DNA of 64,000 bases, taken from assembly GCF_022549695.1 (NCBI RefSeq), contig NZ_JAKZGS010000013.1, forward strand, positions 69,588 through 133,587. The letters are read 5' to 3'. Under the pieces are notes generated by a model. It ran no database searches, was not told the DNA's origin, and saw only the letters and a program-made list of their open reading frames with translations. Source of the stretch: Belliella calami (GTDB lineage Bacteria > Bacteroidota > Bacteroidia > Cytophagales > Cyclobacteriaceae). Below are positions 17,827-26,601 of the stretch, in pieces (the stretch's first letter is position 1; every line of letters begins with the position of its first letter). Made by a program: the position numbers and the translations under genes.

Positions 17827-19638
17827 ATGAATATGGAAAGTAAATTTTTCAAAAGTCCAGATGAAAGGATCTTAAAGATCCGGAAATTGTTTGAACTGAA
17901 TAATAGCATTATTCAAGTCATTAGCACGCTAGCTTTTGGGATCCTGGTGTTTGACCTTGGGTTTAGGGATGAGGTACATTCAGGAGTAGTTGGCAAAATC
18001 TATTTTATGCTACTGTTGCTTTTGTCTTTGGGATATACTATCAGGTTATTCTCCAAATCCGAGAAATTCAAAATGTCTAGATACATTGTCGAGATTGGTA
18101 TCATCCTTTTTTTGGTTTTTGCTTCTTTGGTCAATTTTCAAGTCCTAGAATTGGAAAGTACAGTGACTGTCGGAAACCTTCAGATTAAAGCATTTTTTGT
18201 GAATTTGCTTGTATTTATTCTTTTCCTAATAGAATTGAGCAAGCTAAGCCTTGTAGCCAATCAGTTGAAAATCCATCCAGCAATGGTATTTATACTTAGT
18301 TTCTTGTTGGTGATTTTGCTTGGCACTGGCTTGTTGTCATTGCCAAATGCTACAGTAAATGGAATCAGTTTGATTGATGCATTATTTACTTCAACTTCGG
18401 CAGTCTGTGTGACAGGACTTATCGTTTTGGATACATCCTCTGATTTCACTTTTCTCGGACAGTTTATCATAATGATCCTTTTTCAGGTTGGAGGATTGGG
18501 AATGATGACATTTACTTCCTTCTTCGGTTTCTTTTTCAAAGGGTCGTATTCACTACAAAATCAACTGTTTCTAAAAGATTACATCAATGAAGAAAACATA
18601 GGTGCGATAAATTCCACCTTGCTCAAAATTATACTTTTTACACTACTGACGGAAGGTGTTGCGGCACTGCTAATCTCTTCGGTGATAGACAGCAATTTAT
18701 TTGAAAATAGGGGAGATCAGTTGTTTTTCTCTGTATTTCATGCAATTTCCGGATTTTGTAATGCCGGTTTTTCTACTTTGGGGGATGGGCTATATGAAGT
18801 TGGATTTAGAGAAGAATACACAGTACATTTGATTATTGCCTTTGCCATAATTTTAGGCGGTATAGGATTTCCGGTTGTTTTGGGATATTATAATTATTTC
18901 AAACATGTGGTGATTGGAACCAAGAGAATGATTACAGGAGAAGAAGAATACAAACATGCCCCAAGGGTAGCCAATGTGAATATCAGGTTGATAGTATATA
19001 CCACAGGAATTCTATTGGTGCTAGGATTTGTTACTTATTGGATTTATGAAGCAGATAATACACTTAAAGGATTGTCTGGATATGGAAAATTTGTTACAGC
19101 CTTCTTTGGATCTGTGACTCCAAGAACAGCTGGCTTCAATACTGTTGACATGTCGGCTTTGGCTATGCCCACGGTATTGATATACCTCATCTTGATGTGG
19201 ATCGGTGCTTCACCCGGTTCTACAGGTGGTGGATTGAAAACAAGTACGATTGCAGTAGCGGTATTGAATGCTGTGAGTATTGCGAAAGGAAAAAATCGGG
19301 TAGAAATATTCAAAAGACAGATCAGCAATGAAACATTGAGAAAAGCATTTGCCGTTATCTTGCTTTCATTTTTGGTCATCGGATTGGGTGTCTTTCTTGT
19401 TTTGCTTTTTGATCCAGAATTGACTTTGATCAGTGTGGCATTTGAAATATTCTCAGCATTCTCCACTGTGGGGCTGAGTCTTGGTATCACAGGAGACCTG
19501 TCCACTGGCAGTAAGATTGTCGTTTCAATCATCATGTTTTTGGGAAGGGTTGGTACATTGACAGTTTTGGTAGCCATGATTCAAAAAGCGAGGACATTAA
19601 GATACAAATATCCAGAAGAGGGAGTATTTATCACATAA
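17827..19638 (+). CDS. TrkH/KtrB-family potassium transporter membrane subunit
   Basis: A 603-aa polytopic inner-membrane protein with the four pore-loop segments of the family: TSTSAVCVTGL, ISGFCNAGFSTLG, SVTPRTAGFNT and FSAFSTVGLSLG. Each supplies a Gly for the potassium filter. An extra N-terminal part with about four more hydrophobic segments (residues 25-150) precedes the core, so it is longer than a minimal KtrB (about 450 aa). It should import potassium, probably with the TrkA/KtrA protein encoded 283 bases downstream. It starts ATGAATATGGAA; either ATG could be used. Confidence 0.93.
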   Translation: MNMESKFFKSPDERILKIRKLFELNNSIIQVISTLAFGILVFDLGFRDEVHSGVVGKIYFMLLLLLSLGYTIRLFSKSEKFKMSRYIVEIGIILFLVFASLVNFQVLELESTVTVGNLQIKAFFVNLLVFILFLIELSKLSLVANQLKIHPAMVFILSFLLVILLGTGLLSLPNATVNGISLIDALFTSTSAVCVTGLIVLDTSSDFTFLGQFIIMILFQVGGLGMMTFTSFFGFFFKGSYSLQNQLFLKDYINEENIGAINSTLLKIILFTLLTEGVAALLISSVIDSNLFENRGDQLFFSVFHAISGFCNAGFSTLGDGLYEVGFREEYTVHLIIAFAIILGGIGFPVVLGYYNYFKHVVIGTKRMITGEEEYKHAPRVANVNIRLIVYTTGILLVLGFVTYWIYEADNTLKGLSGYGKFVTAFFGSVTPRTAGFNTVDMSALAMPTVLIYLILMWIGASPGSTGGGLKTSTIAVAVLNAVSIAKGKNRVEIFKRQISNETLRKAFAVILLSFLVIGLGVFLVLLFDPELTLISVAFEIFSAFSTVGLSLGITGDLSTGSKIVVSIIMFLGRVGTLTVLVAMIQKARTLRYKYPEEGVFIT

Positions 19639-19650
19639 GAAAAAAGCGAT

Positions 19651-19798
19651 ACGGATATACGGAACTTTGCCACTAACTAAAAAAAGCCTGATTTAGCTTA
19701 GATCCGATATTAATTGATATTTGATACTCATAGATATTAAACATTAACAAGCAATCAACTTTGGAATTAAAGCTACTGGCAAAGAAGCGTATAATCAT
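19651..19798. mobile_element. MITE-like palindromic repeat, copy E (second sequence type)
   Basis: Terminal arms are ACGGATATACGGAACTTTGCC on the left and, on the opposite strand at the right, ATGATTATACGCTTCTTTGCC. AAAAAGCGAT occurs perfectly on both sides (19641-19650 and 19799-19808), a 10-base target-site duplication. The ends fit the ATGnnTATmCGC consensus of copies A-D but the subterminal sequence (CTTTGCCACTAAC) is shared only with copy F. It sits between the trkH-type and trkA-type genes. Confidence 0.8.
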
Positions 19799-19921
19799 AA
19801 AAAGCGATTATGGAATCGAGCATTACAAGTACGTCCAACATTGGGATGATTATTTGTCAAGACATATACCATAGTCTGCCCCAGGTAATCGGGGTGATCT
19901 GTAAAAATAAATTGTAAACAC

Positions 19922-20608
19922 ATGAAATACATCATTGTAGGATTGGGGAATTTTGGTGGCCATTTGGCTGCAAGATTGACATCGTATGGACATGAAGTCA
20001 TAGGAGTGGATAGTAGTGAAGACAAAGTAGATGCTGTAAAAGACAAAATCACCCACGCTGTGGTGATGGATGCAACGGACATTCAAGCCGTCAAAAACCT
20101 GCCTTGCAAAGAAGCAGATGCTGTGATAATCGCAATAGGAGAAGATTTTGGTGCATCAATTATGGTAACAGCAATCTTTAAACAGCTGAAAATAAAAAGA
20201 CTTATTAGTAGATCCATCAATAAAGTACATGAAACGGTAATCAAAGCTATTGGAGTGGATGAAATCCTTCATCCAGAAGAAGACTCTGCAGAAAGAATGG
20301 CCAAAAGCTTGCAGATGAAAGGCGTCATAGATTCTCTAAATGTATCTGAAGAATACAACATCATTGAAGTCGAAACACCCAAAAGATATATAGGATTAAC
20401 TGTCTCCGATACAAAAATAAGGCAAGATTACAATATCAATATATTGACTCTAATCAAGATAGAAGAAAAACCGAATATTTTTGGTGTCAAATCTAAATCT
20501 AAAAAGGTAACGGGAGTAGTTACTCCAGATACAGTTATAGAGGAAGGGGATATTCTTTTATTGTTTGGCCACATCAAGGATATCAATACGATCTTGAATA
20601 TGGAGTAA
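19922..20608 (+). CDS. TrkA/KtrA-family potassium uptake regulatory subunit
   Basis: A 228-aa cytosolic protein: N-terminal Rossmann RCK domain with GLGNFGGHLA (6-15) and the acidic D29-SSEDK nucleotide-binding end, then a TrkA_C-type domain (about 140-225). It gates a TrkH/KtrB partner in response to nucleotides. The gene follows the trkH-type gene on the same strand, now separated by a mobile repeat, so co-transcription may depend on read-through. Length is normal for KtrA (about 220 aa). Confidence 0.93.
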   Translation: MKYIIVGLGNFGGHLAARLTSYGHEVIGVDSSEDKVDAVKDKITHAVVMDATDIQAVKNLPCKEADAVIIAIGEDFGASIMVTAIFKQLKIKRLISRSINKVHETVIKAIGVDEILHPEEDSAERMAKSLQMKGVIDSLNVSEEYNIIEVETPKRYIGLTVSDTKIRQDYNINILTLIKIEEKPNIFGVKSKSKKVTGVVTPDTVIEEGDILLLFGHIKDINTILNME

Positions 20609-20625
20609 TAAAAAAGTAGAAAATA

Positions 20626-20667
20626 AGCGAATGAAAACAATACCTCAACCAGAAAGTTCCATTCGCT
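20626..20667. terminator. Bidirectional hairpin between convergent genes
   Basis: AGCGAATG (20626-20633) pairs with CATTCGCT (20660-20667) over a 26-base loop, with A-rich and T-rich flanks on both sides. It lies between the convergent trkA-type gene and the lipoprotein gene at 20680. Confidence 0.5.
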
Positions 20668-20679
20668 CATTTTTTCAAA

Positions 20680-21108
20680 TCAATTAACATCATAATCTTC
20701 TTGGCGATTACCATCTTTGTCGAAAGTCACAGGTGTGATTTTCTTGTCATGACGAAAAAGAATTTCATAGTAAGTTTTGTTGTCTTTTTCGTACTCCCTT
20801 GAGTCTACAATCATTTGATTCTTCATGGTAGAATCACCCTTGATGATGGTATAGATGTTTGAAGGAATGTTTTTGACTATTTCATCATGTTTAGCCATCA
20901 GGCCAGTTGTATCCTCCATATCTGTAGTATCCCTGATTCCTTCATTTTCAATTCGCAATGCTTCATCGCTTCTGTCTCCATATATACTTTCATCTTCCGC
21001 GTATTCTGCTTCTGTGGTTCTGTTTTCACAAGATATAAATGCGCTGGCAAGTGCAAAACACATCGCCAGTCCCAATAAGGTTTTAATTTTTTTGTGTGTT
21101 GATTTCAT
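20680..21108 (-). CDS. Predicted lipoprotein, unknown function
   Basis: A 142-aa protein starting at MKSTHKKIKTLLG (ATG at 21108); an upstream in-frame ATG at 21165 would add 19 residues that do not fit a signal peptide. The N-terminus has a hydrophobic segment ending AFISC, a likely lipobox. The mature part is acidic and has a DTTDMEDTTG repeat-like stretch. No known domain is recognised. It probably faces the periplasm. It is in line with, and about 90 bases after, a small membrane-protein gene. Confidence 0.7.
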   Translation of the reverse strand: MKSTHKKIKTLLGLAMCFALASAFISCENRTTEAEYAEDESIYGDRSDEALRIENEGIRDTTDMEDTTGLMAKHDEIVKNIPSNIYTIIKGDSTMKNQMIVDSREYEKDNKTYYEILFRHDKKITPVTFDKDGNRQEDYDVN

Positions 21109-21135
21109 AATTTTATTTTTTAAAGTGATAGAAAA

Positions 21136-21171
21136 AGAGGGGAGGGAAGCACATAAGTCAACCATCCCCTC
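21136..21171 (-). terminator. Probable terminator of the 78-aa gene
   Basis: G-rich arm GAGGGGAGG (21137-21145) pairs imperfectly with CCATCCCCTC (21162-21171); on the minus strand the hairpin is followed by a short U run. It separates the small membrane gene from the lipoprotein gene. Confidence 0.4.
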
Positions 21172-21196
21172 ATATTTTTAGTTAAAATACTGAATT

Positions 21197-21433
21197 CTAT
21201 TCTTCCTTATCTGAACCTTCAGTTTTTACTATTTTATTGTAAACCCCCATCAAAAGGAATGGAGCTGCCCACTGTCCTACAAACAAGGCATCTTTACCTC
21301 TTCCCATTATTTTTAGCGTCAAGGAAACCGCCATTGTAGACAATGAAGTCCACAGAAAAACGTCTGATGGGATTTGTGCTGTTCTTTTTTCGATTGTCTT
21401 AGCCACTTGGCCTTCTTTACGGTGCTCTTGCAT
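21197..21433 (-). CDS. Small membrane protein, unknown function
   Basis: A 78-aa protein with a charged N-terminus and two hydrophobic segments (about 25-42 and 49-66: FLWTSLSTMAVSLTLKIM and LFVGQWAAPFLLMGVYNKIV). It ends in acidic residues. Short proteins of this kind are common in Cytophagales, but no function is known to me. Start and stop are clean, with upstream 21434-21990 free of other genes on this strand. Confidence 0.6.
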   Translation of the reverse strand: MQEHRKEGQVAKTIEKRTAQIPSDVFLWTSLSTMAVSLTLKIMGRGKDALFVGQWAAPFLLMGVYNKIVKTEGSDKEE

Positions 21434-21990
21434 AATGTTTTATTAATGTTTTAAATTTTTTTTGTTATATAGTTGATATGTTTGATTGTCCAAAAGCTAT
21501 TCCTAAAATAAAAAATCATCTACATTGTACATCAATTCATTATTTCAAGCGATATAGAAAGGTTGAGGTGGATTCATTCATTTTCAATTTGTCATTTTTT
21601 TTTCCCAATGTGAGGGTCTTTTAACCAATTGGGGGAAAATAAATATGATGATTCCTAGAATAAATTATCAAATTTAATAATCAATAGAAACATAAACCCT
21701 TTTGGAAACAAATTATAAAAAGTAAAATTGGATCTATGAAAATTTATCATAAAAACACACTGATTATGAGAATAGTTAGCCTCTAAATGAAGAAATTGAA
21801 ACTCAGATTCGTAAAGATTTATTAAAGTGAAAAATCACCTAAAAATCATAAATTGCCATAATTAAACCTGAATTAGCGAATCTAAAAATATCACTTTTAT
21901 CATCCGAGATAGTGGAAGTAAATGCGGTTTTTAGGACTAGTTTTAAAGCTGGCTTGTAGTTTGAAAAGTGAAAAAGTGAAATTTTGGATT
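21434..21990. other. Intergenic region without a supported gene
   Basis: A very A+T-rich divergent spacer between the 78-aa gene and egtB. I see no tRNA, repeat of the local family or riboswitch. It presumably holds promoters for both directions. Confidence 0.6.
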
Positions 21991-23145
21991 ATGAAAAAGA
22001 ACATAGAGTTAAAAATCCGGTTTGAATTGGTGAGAGAGCAGACAGAACGGATTTGTGCACCATTGGAAATAGAAGACTATATCGTCCAACCGATGGCTAA
22101 TGTCTCCCCACCAAAATGGCATATTGGACATACTACTTGGTTTTTTGAGGAGTTCTTACTCAAAAAGTACAACAAGGATTACAAAGTGTTTCACAAAGAT
22201 TTCTCATTTATTTTCAATAGTTATTACAATAATGTTGGAGAACGGGTAGAAAGACCAAACAGAGGTTTCTTGAGCAGACCTCCTGTCAGAGAGGTAATAA
22301 AGTACCGTCAATATGTGACCCAAAAATGTGTGGAACTCTTGGAATCTTCACCCTCTGATGAAGTTCTTGACATATTTGAAATTGGAATCAACCATGAACA
22401 GCAGCATCAAGAACTTTTGGTATATGATATCAAATATATCTTGGGTACTCAGCCTTTGCTTCCTGTGTATGGAAAGGAATTTACAACACAAGAAGAAACT
22501 AAAACTGGATTTTTCAGCTTCAAAGCTGGATTATATGAAATAGGAGCTAAGGATTTGGGATTTACATATGACAATGAACATGGACGACATCAGGTCTATC
22601 TTCAGGATTTTGAAATTTCAAAAAGTTTGGTATCTAATGGTGAATACCTTGAGTTCATAAAAGCAGGAGCTTACAAAGATTTCAATTTATGGCTTTCAGA
22701 AGGATGGGATTTTATTCAAAATGAAAAAATTGATGCTCCATTGTATTGGAAGTTAATAAATGGGGAATGGTATAATTACACCCTGATTGGATTTGAAAAA
22801 GTGACTGTGGAAGCTCCAGTACAGCATGTGAGCTTTTATGAGGCACAAGCATTTGCAACTTGGAAAGGAATGAGACTTCCCACTGAATTTGAATGGGAAT
22901 GCGCAGCAGAAAAGTTGAATTGGGGTCAATTATGGGAATGGACCAACAGCGCCTATTTGCCATATCCTGGCTACCAAAAAGCGCCCGGTGCACTTGGCGA
23001 GTATAATGGAAAATTCATGTCAAATCAAAATGTTCTAAGGGGAAGCTCAGTGGCAACCCCAACAGGACACAGTCGAAAAACATACAGAAACTTCTTTCAT
23101 GCATCCAGTAGATGGTTGTATTCAGGTATTAGATTAAGTAAATAA
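21991..23145 (+). CDS. egtB: Ergothioneine biosynthesis sulfoxide synthase EgtB
   Basis: From the ATG at 21991 the protein is 384 aa; an earlier in-frame ATG (21922) adds 23 residues lacking similarity to the family. The N-terminal DinB-type domain has WHIGHTTW (H44, H47) and HEQQHQE (H135, H139), which fit the three iron-binding His of EgtB, and the C-terminal part is a formylglycine-generating-enzyme/sulfatase-modifying fold (GMRLPTEFEWECAAE, NVLRGSS). EgtB joins trimethyl-histidine (hercynine) to a thiol using oxygen and iron. Four bases separate it from egtD, so they form an operon. Whether the thiol is cysteine or gamma-glutamylcysteine cannot be read here; no egtA or egtC is nearby. Confidence 0.9.
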   Translation: MKKNIELKIRFELVREQTERICAPLEIEDYIVQPMANVSPPKWHIGHTTWFFEEFLLKKYNKDYKVFHKDFSFIFNSYYNNVGERVERPNRGFLSRPPVREVIKYRQYVTQKCVELLESSPSDEVLDIFEIGINHEQQHQELLVYDIKYILGTQPLLPVYGKEFTTQEETKTGFFSFKAGLYEIGAKDLGFTYDNEHGRHQVYLQDFEISKSLVSNGEYLEFIKAGAYKDFNLWLSEGWDFIQNEKIDAPLYWKLINGEWYNYTLIGFEKVTVEAPVQHVSFYEAQAFATWKGMRLPTEFEWECAAEKLNWGQLWEWTNSAYLPYPGYQKAPGALGEYNGKFMSNQNVLRGSSVATPTGHSRKTYRNFFHASSRWLYSGIRLSK

Positions 23146-23149
23146 CTTT

Positions 23150-24076
23150 ATGGATAAATTTCTTAAAGACGTGATTGCCGGTCTCAGTTCAGAGCAAAAA
23201 GCTATTCCTTCGATGTATTTTTATGATGAAATGGGTTCTAAGATTTTTCAGGAAATAATGGGTTTGGAAGAATACTATTTGCCAGCCTGTGAAGTCGAAA
23301 TCCTCAATAACAGAGCTGAATCAATTATGGCACAAATCTCTTTTGCTTCAATTGATATTATTGAATTGGGAGCTGGAGATGGTTCCAAAATGATTTCATT
23401 TCTTGAGCGCTTCCATAAAAAAATGAAATCAGTAACATATATTCCCATGGATATTTCACCTGAAATTTTGGAAGTAAACAAAAAATTAATCCTTAATCAA
23501 ATACCAGATTTAGAAATTATTACGATTCCCGGAGACTATTCTTTGACTTCTAGTCAATTGGCAAAAAGAGAGAATCCAAAGCTAATTTTGTTTATGGGTA
23601 GTAATATTGGCAACTATACAATAAATGAAGCCAAGGAATTTATGCGTTTTGTCAATGACATAATGAAAGTAGGTGATTTTTTTTTGATGGGAGTGGACCT
23701 TAAAAAGAATCCACATACTATACGCAAAGCCTACAATGATAGTAAAGGAGTCACAAGACGCTTCAATCTTAACTTGCTGGAAAGGATCAATCGAGAATTG
23801 AAGGGTGATTTTGATATTGATTCGTTTGGCCATTATGGAACATACAATCCCATCAATGGTGAAGCACTAAGTTTCTTATTCAGTGAAAAAAATCAGCATG
23901 TAAAAATTGGAGACCAAGTCTTCAAATTCGATAAGTATGAAACCATCCGTACAGAAATTTCCAGGAAGTATAGCTTAAAGGAACTAGATTCAATTGGGAA
24001 AGAAACAGGGTTTGAATGGGACAAACACTTTTTGGATAGTAAGGAGTATTTTTCACTCAGCCTCTTTAGAAAGTGA
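23150..24076 (+). CDS. egtD: L-histidine N-alpha-methyltransferase EgtD
   Basis: A 308-aa cytosolic methyltransferase. It shows the EgtD N-terminal IPSMYFYDEMGSKIFQEI block, the SAM-binding IELGAGDGSK (about 63-72), FMGSNIGNY and GVDLKKN. It transfers three methyl groups from SAM to histidine to make hercynine, the substrate of EgtB encoded just upstream. Length is normal (about 320 aa). The order egtB-egtD with a 4-base gap argues for a shared transcript. Confidence 0.93.
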   Translation: MDKFLKDVIAGLSSEQKAIPSMYFYDEMGSKIFQEIMGLEEYYLPACEVEILNNRAESIMAQISFASIDIIELGAGDGSKMISFLERFHKKMKSVTYIPMDISPEILEVNKKLILNQIPDLEIITIPGDYSLTSSQLAKRENPKLILFMGSNIGNYTINEAKEFMRFVNDIMKVGDFFLMGVDLKKNPHTIRKAYNDSKGVTRRFNLNLLERINRELKGDFDIDSFGHYGTYNPINGEALSFLFSEKNQHVKIGDQVFKFDKYETIRTEISRKYSLKELDSIGKETGFEWDKHFLDSKEYFSLSLFRK

Positions 24077-24446
24077 TTTTTGAATTATCCGAGGAAAATT
24101 AGAAAAACATGAGCTAGTCATCATTGAAATCGTAATGAGCTAATGTTTAAATTTTTGTGACAATATTTACCAAGTTCTTGGGATTATAAATCGAAATTCA
24201 ATACAAAAACTTCTGCTTCATTGAACTATTTGCTGTTTGTAACTAGCAAGTTCATCCATTCTTTCAAAAATTTTGAATCTTTTGTATATCACCAATTAAT
24301 TACATTTTATAACATCTAATAATCAAATTACCTAAAATTATATAAAACTACTTTAAAATAGTGTAATGTCGCTACTTAGATTTCTTTATACCTTTGAATA
24401 ACAAGGCTAGAGTAAGATTTTTTAATTCAACATAAAAGATATAATC
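24077..24446. other. Intergenic region without a supported gene
   Basis: A+T-rich, no convincing ORF, tRNA or repeat found. No clear terminator hairpin after egtD was seen. Confidence 0.5.
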
Positions 24447-25025
24447 ATGGAAACTACAACTGTAAATGAATTGATGATGGAGCGATGGATTCCACGGATC
24501 CAAAATCCACAGGATATTACCAAAAATGAAATAGATACTATTTTTAAAGCAGGTAGACAAATTGCCAACAGGTTTGGAAAAAACCCATGGACATTTTTAT
24601 TGGTAAAAAAAGGTGGTGAAAGCTATCAGAAGTTGCTTCACTGCATGGATGGATTCAATCGCAAATGGGCTAGCAAAGCACCATATCTTGGGATAGCACT
24701 TTATAAAAAAAGTCCTGAAACTACTCTAACCGAGAGAAACCAAAATTTTTATGATACAGGTGCTTTTATGGCTAAAGCCTCAGAAGTAGCAACAGATATG
24801 GGAGTTTTCATCCATCAGATGGCAGGCTTTTCTGAGAGTATGTTCGAAGAGGAGTTTATTGACCAAAAAAACTACAATCCAATTAACATTTTCGCTTTGG
24901 GAAGGGTAGGTAGTAATTTCGAAACTGAAGAAAAAACCAATAGGTCGGAGGTGTTCTATCCTTCTAGGAAAATGCTGAAAAATATCCGTCCCATGATTAT
25001 TGAAAAAGCTATTGCTTTGAGGTGA
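24447..25025 (+). CDS. Nitroreductase-family protein
   Basis: A 192-aa protein with the family pattern: RWIPRIQNPQDITKNEIDTI near the start, NPWTFLLVKKG, and YDTGAFMAKASEVATDMGVF, where the helix lines the FMN site. Such flavoproteins reduce nitro compounds, quinones or enones with NAD(P)H in the cytosol. It is near the short end of the family. The gene stands alone; the next gene starts 138 bases later on the same strand. Confidence 0.82.
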   Translation: METTTVNELMMERWIPRIQNPQDITKNEIDTIFKAGRQIANRFGKNPWTFLLVKKGGESYQKLLHCMDGFNRKWASKAPYLGIALYKKSPETTLTERNQNFYDTGAFMAKASEVATDMGVFIHQMAGFSESMFEEEFIDQKNYNPINIFALGRVGSNFETEEKTNRSEVFYPSRKMLKNIRPMIIEKAIALR

Positions 25026-25163
25026 TTGTCAGAAAATTGTACATGGGACAGAGTCAAATGATCTTGTAATTCTATTGAAAACAGTATTTTATTAGTACCT
25101 ATCGATGCAGTTCGTGAATTGAAAGATAAAATCATTATTTCAAAAAAATAAATTTGAAGAGAA

Positions 25164-25724
25164 ATGGAAAATTTGAAAAACAAAAAAGTCGCAATATTAG
25201 CTACAGATGGGTTTGAGCAATCTGAGCTTTCAAGTCCACTAGAAAACTTGAAGAAATTAGGAGTGAAAGTTGACATTGTAGCTCCAAAACCAGGAAAAAT
25301 CAAAGGATGGAAAGACGGGAATTGGGCTGATAGCTTTGAGGTTGATAAATCTATAGATGATGTATCTGCTATGGATTATGATGCTTTAGTTCTTCCAGGT
25401 GGTACGCTAAATCCTGATAAATTGAGGGCTAATGAAAAAGCAATCAATTTCATTAAATCCTTTTTTGACGAGAAGAAAACTGTAGCAGCAATCTGTCATG
25501 GGCCACAGTTGTTGATCAATGCGGAGGTTGTTGAGAACAGAAAGTTAACATCTTTTCATTCAATTAAATTGGATTTAATCAATGCAGGTGCCAAATGGGT
25601 TGACCAAGAAGTCGTTGAAGATCAAGGCCTAATCACTTCCAGAACGCCCGAAGACCTGCCAGCTTTCAACAAAAGATTAATTGAGGTTTTGGGTAAAGCT
25701 GAGACCAATTCTTTTGACCAATAA
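25164..25724 (+). CDS. DJ-1/PfpI-family protein (type 1 glutamine-amidotransferase fold)
   Basis: A 186-aa cytosolic protein with VAAICHGPQLLI (nucleophile C111 followed by H112), the upstream acidic residue E19 in DGFEQSE, and VLPGGTLNPD. These match PfpI/YhbO-type general stress proteins, proposed to be deglycases or peptidases. C-terminal ITSRTPEDLPAFNK is typical of the family. Function beyond stress protection is uncertain. Confidence 0.92.
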   Translation: MENLKNKKVAILATDGFEQSELSSPLENLKKLGVKVDIVAPKPGKIKGWKDGNWADSFEVDKSIDDVSAMDYDALVLPGGTLNPDKLRANEKAINFIKSFFDEKKTVAAICHGPQLLINAEVVENRKLTSFHSIKLDLINAGAKWVDQEVVEDQGLITSRTPEDLPAFNKRLIEVLGKAETNSFDQ

Positions 25725-25900
25725 TTAAGCTTTCTCGGGAACATAAAACTATTTTGGATTCATTTCAAGGAAAATAGAAAATGATTCTCCATAATTCCAT
25801 ACTGCAATGTTTCAATTCCTGATCTTGGTGTTTTGAACAAAGGTACTTGAATTAAAAAAAATCCATTTTTAAGTAAAATAAAATTTAAAATTGGTACTAT

Positions 25901-26251
25901 CTAAATTTTAAAAGGATCTCCTGATGCAGCTGAAATGATACATATCAAATGAAGTATTAAACCAGGTACAATAAAAAGAAAATAGCCTAATACCACGAAT
26001 AAAAACCACGCTATTCCAGTGCCAACATCACCTTTATACATTTGACCAGCTCCTGGAATAATGAAACTTAATAATGCAGCTATTCCAGGACTCCATCTCC
26101 TTCCATAATTTTGAGGCATGATAAATTGAGTATTTTGTTGGCGAGCTGCTCTGACCTGATTGTCAAGGATCTCTCCGCAATGCTTACACTTAATTGCTTC
26201 ACTGTAAATTTCTTCTGCACAATAAGGGCATTTTTTAAAAGTAGATTCCAT
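25901..26251 (-). CDS. Zinc-ribbon plus TM2-domain membrane protein
   Basis: A 116-aa protein. The N-terminus has two CxxC pairs (CPYCAEEIYSEAIKCKHCGEIL, 8-29), a zinc ribbon. The C-terminus holds a TM2 domain (SPGIAALLSFIIPGAGQMY then a second hydrophobic span), giving two or more membrane helices and a GAGQ/Y turn. TM2 proteins of this design are common in Bacteria but functionally obscure. It probably lies in the inner membrane with the ribbon in the cytosol. Confidence 0.85.
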   Translation of the reverse strand: MESTFKKCPYCAEEIYSEAIKCKHCGEILDNQVRAARQQNTQFIMPQNYGRRWSPGIAALLSFIIPGAGQMYKGDVGTGIAWFLFVVLGYFLFIVPGLILHLICIISAASGDPFKI

Positions 26252-26601
26252 TTATTTGAATTAAATAGTTTTGAATTTTAAGCTGTTTGTCAGTCTACAA
26301 CTATATGTCGCTTTAAACATAGGGATTTAAAATCAAATAAAAAACACCTATTAAAAGGTATGTTTGCAAAAAAAAAGTTTCTACAATAAAGGAGTAGTTA
26401 AATTTTTCTGCTTCCGAAATGAGTCCTTGTATATGTTTGTATTGATAAATAGCCAGTAAGAAACCTACTTTTTGAAATTTGTCCAGCCTCAACAGGGTTT
26501 CTATACTAACAAGTATGATCTTAAAATGGCAAATACTCGCAAATATGTTAAATTTAGTTAACCCTACAGAATTCACTTACCAAATTACTTATTTTTGAAA
26601 T

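Noticed and set aside
17597..17830. 77-codon open frame on the plus strand
   Set aside because: It falls inside mobile repeat copy C and its flank; the sequence is explained by the repeat.
26313..26576. 87-codon open frame on the minus strand
   Set aside because: It lies across the upstream region of the lipoprotein gene at 26602, has no recognisable features and odd hydrophobic/aromatic composition; likely chance.
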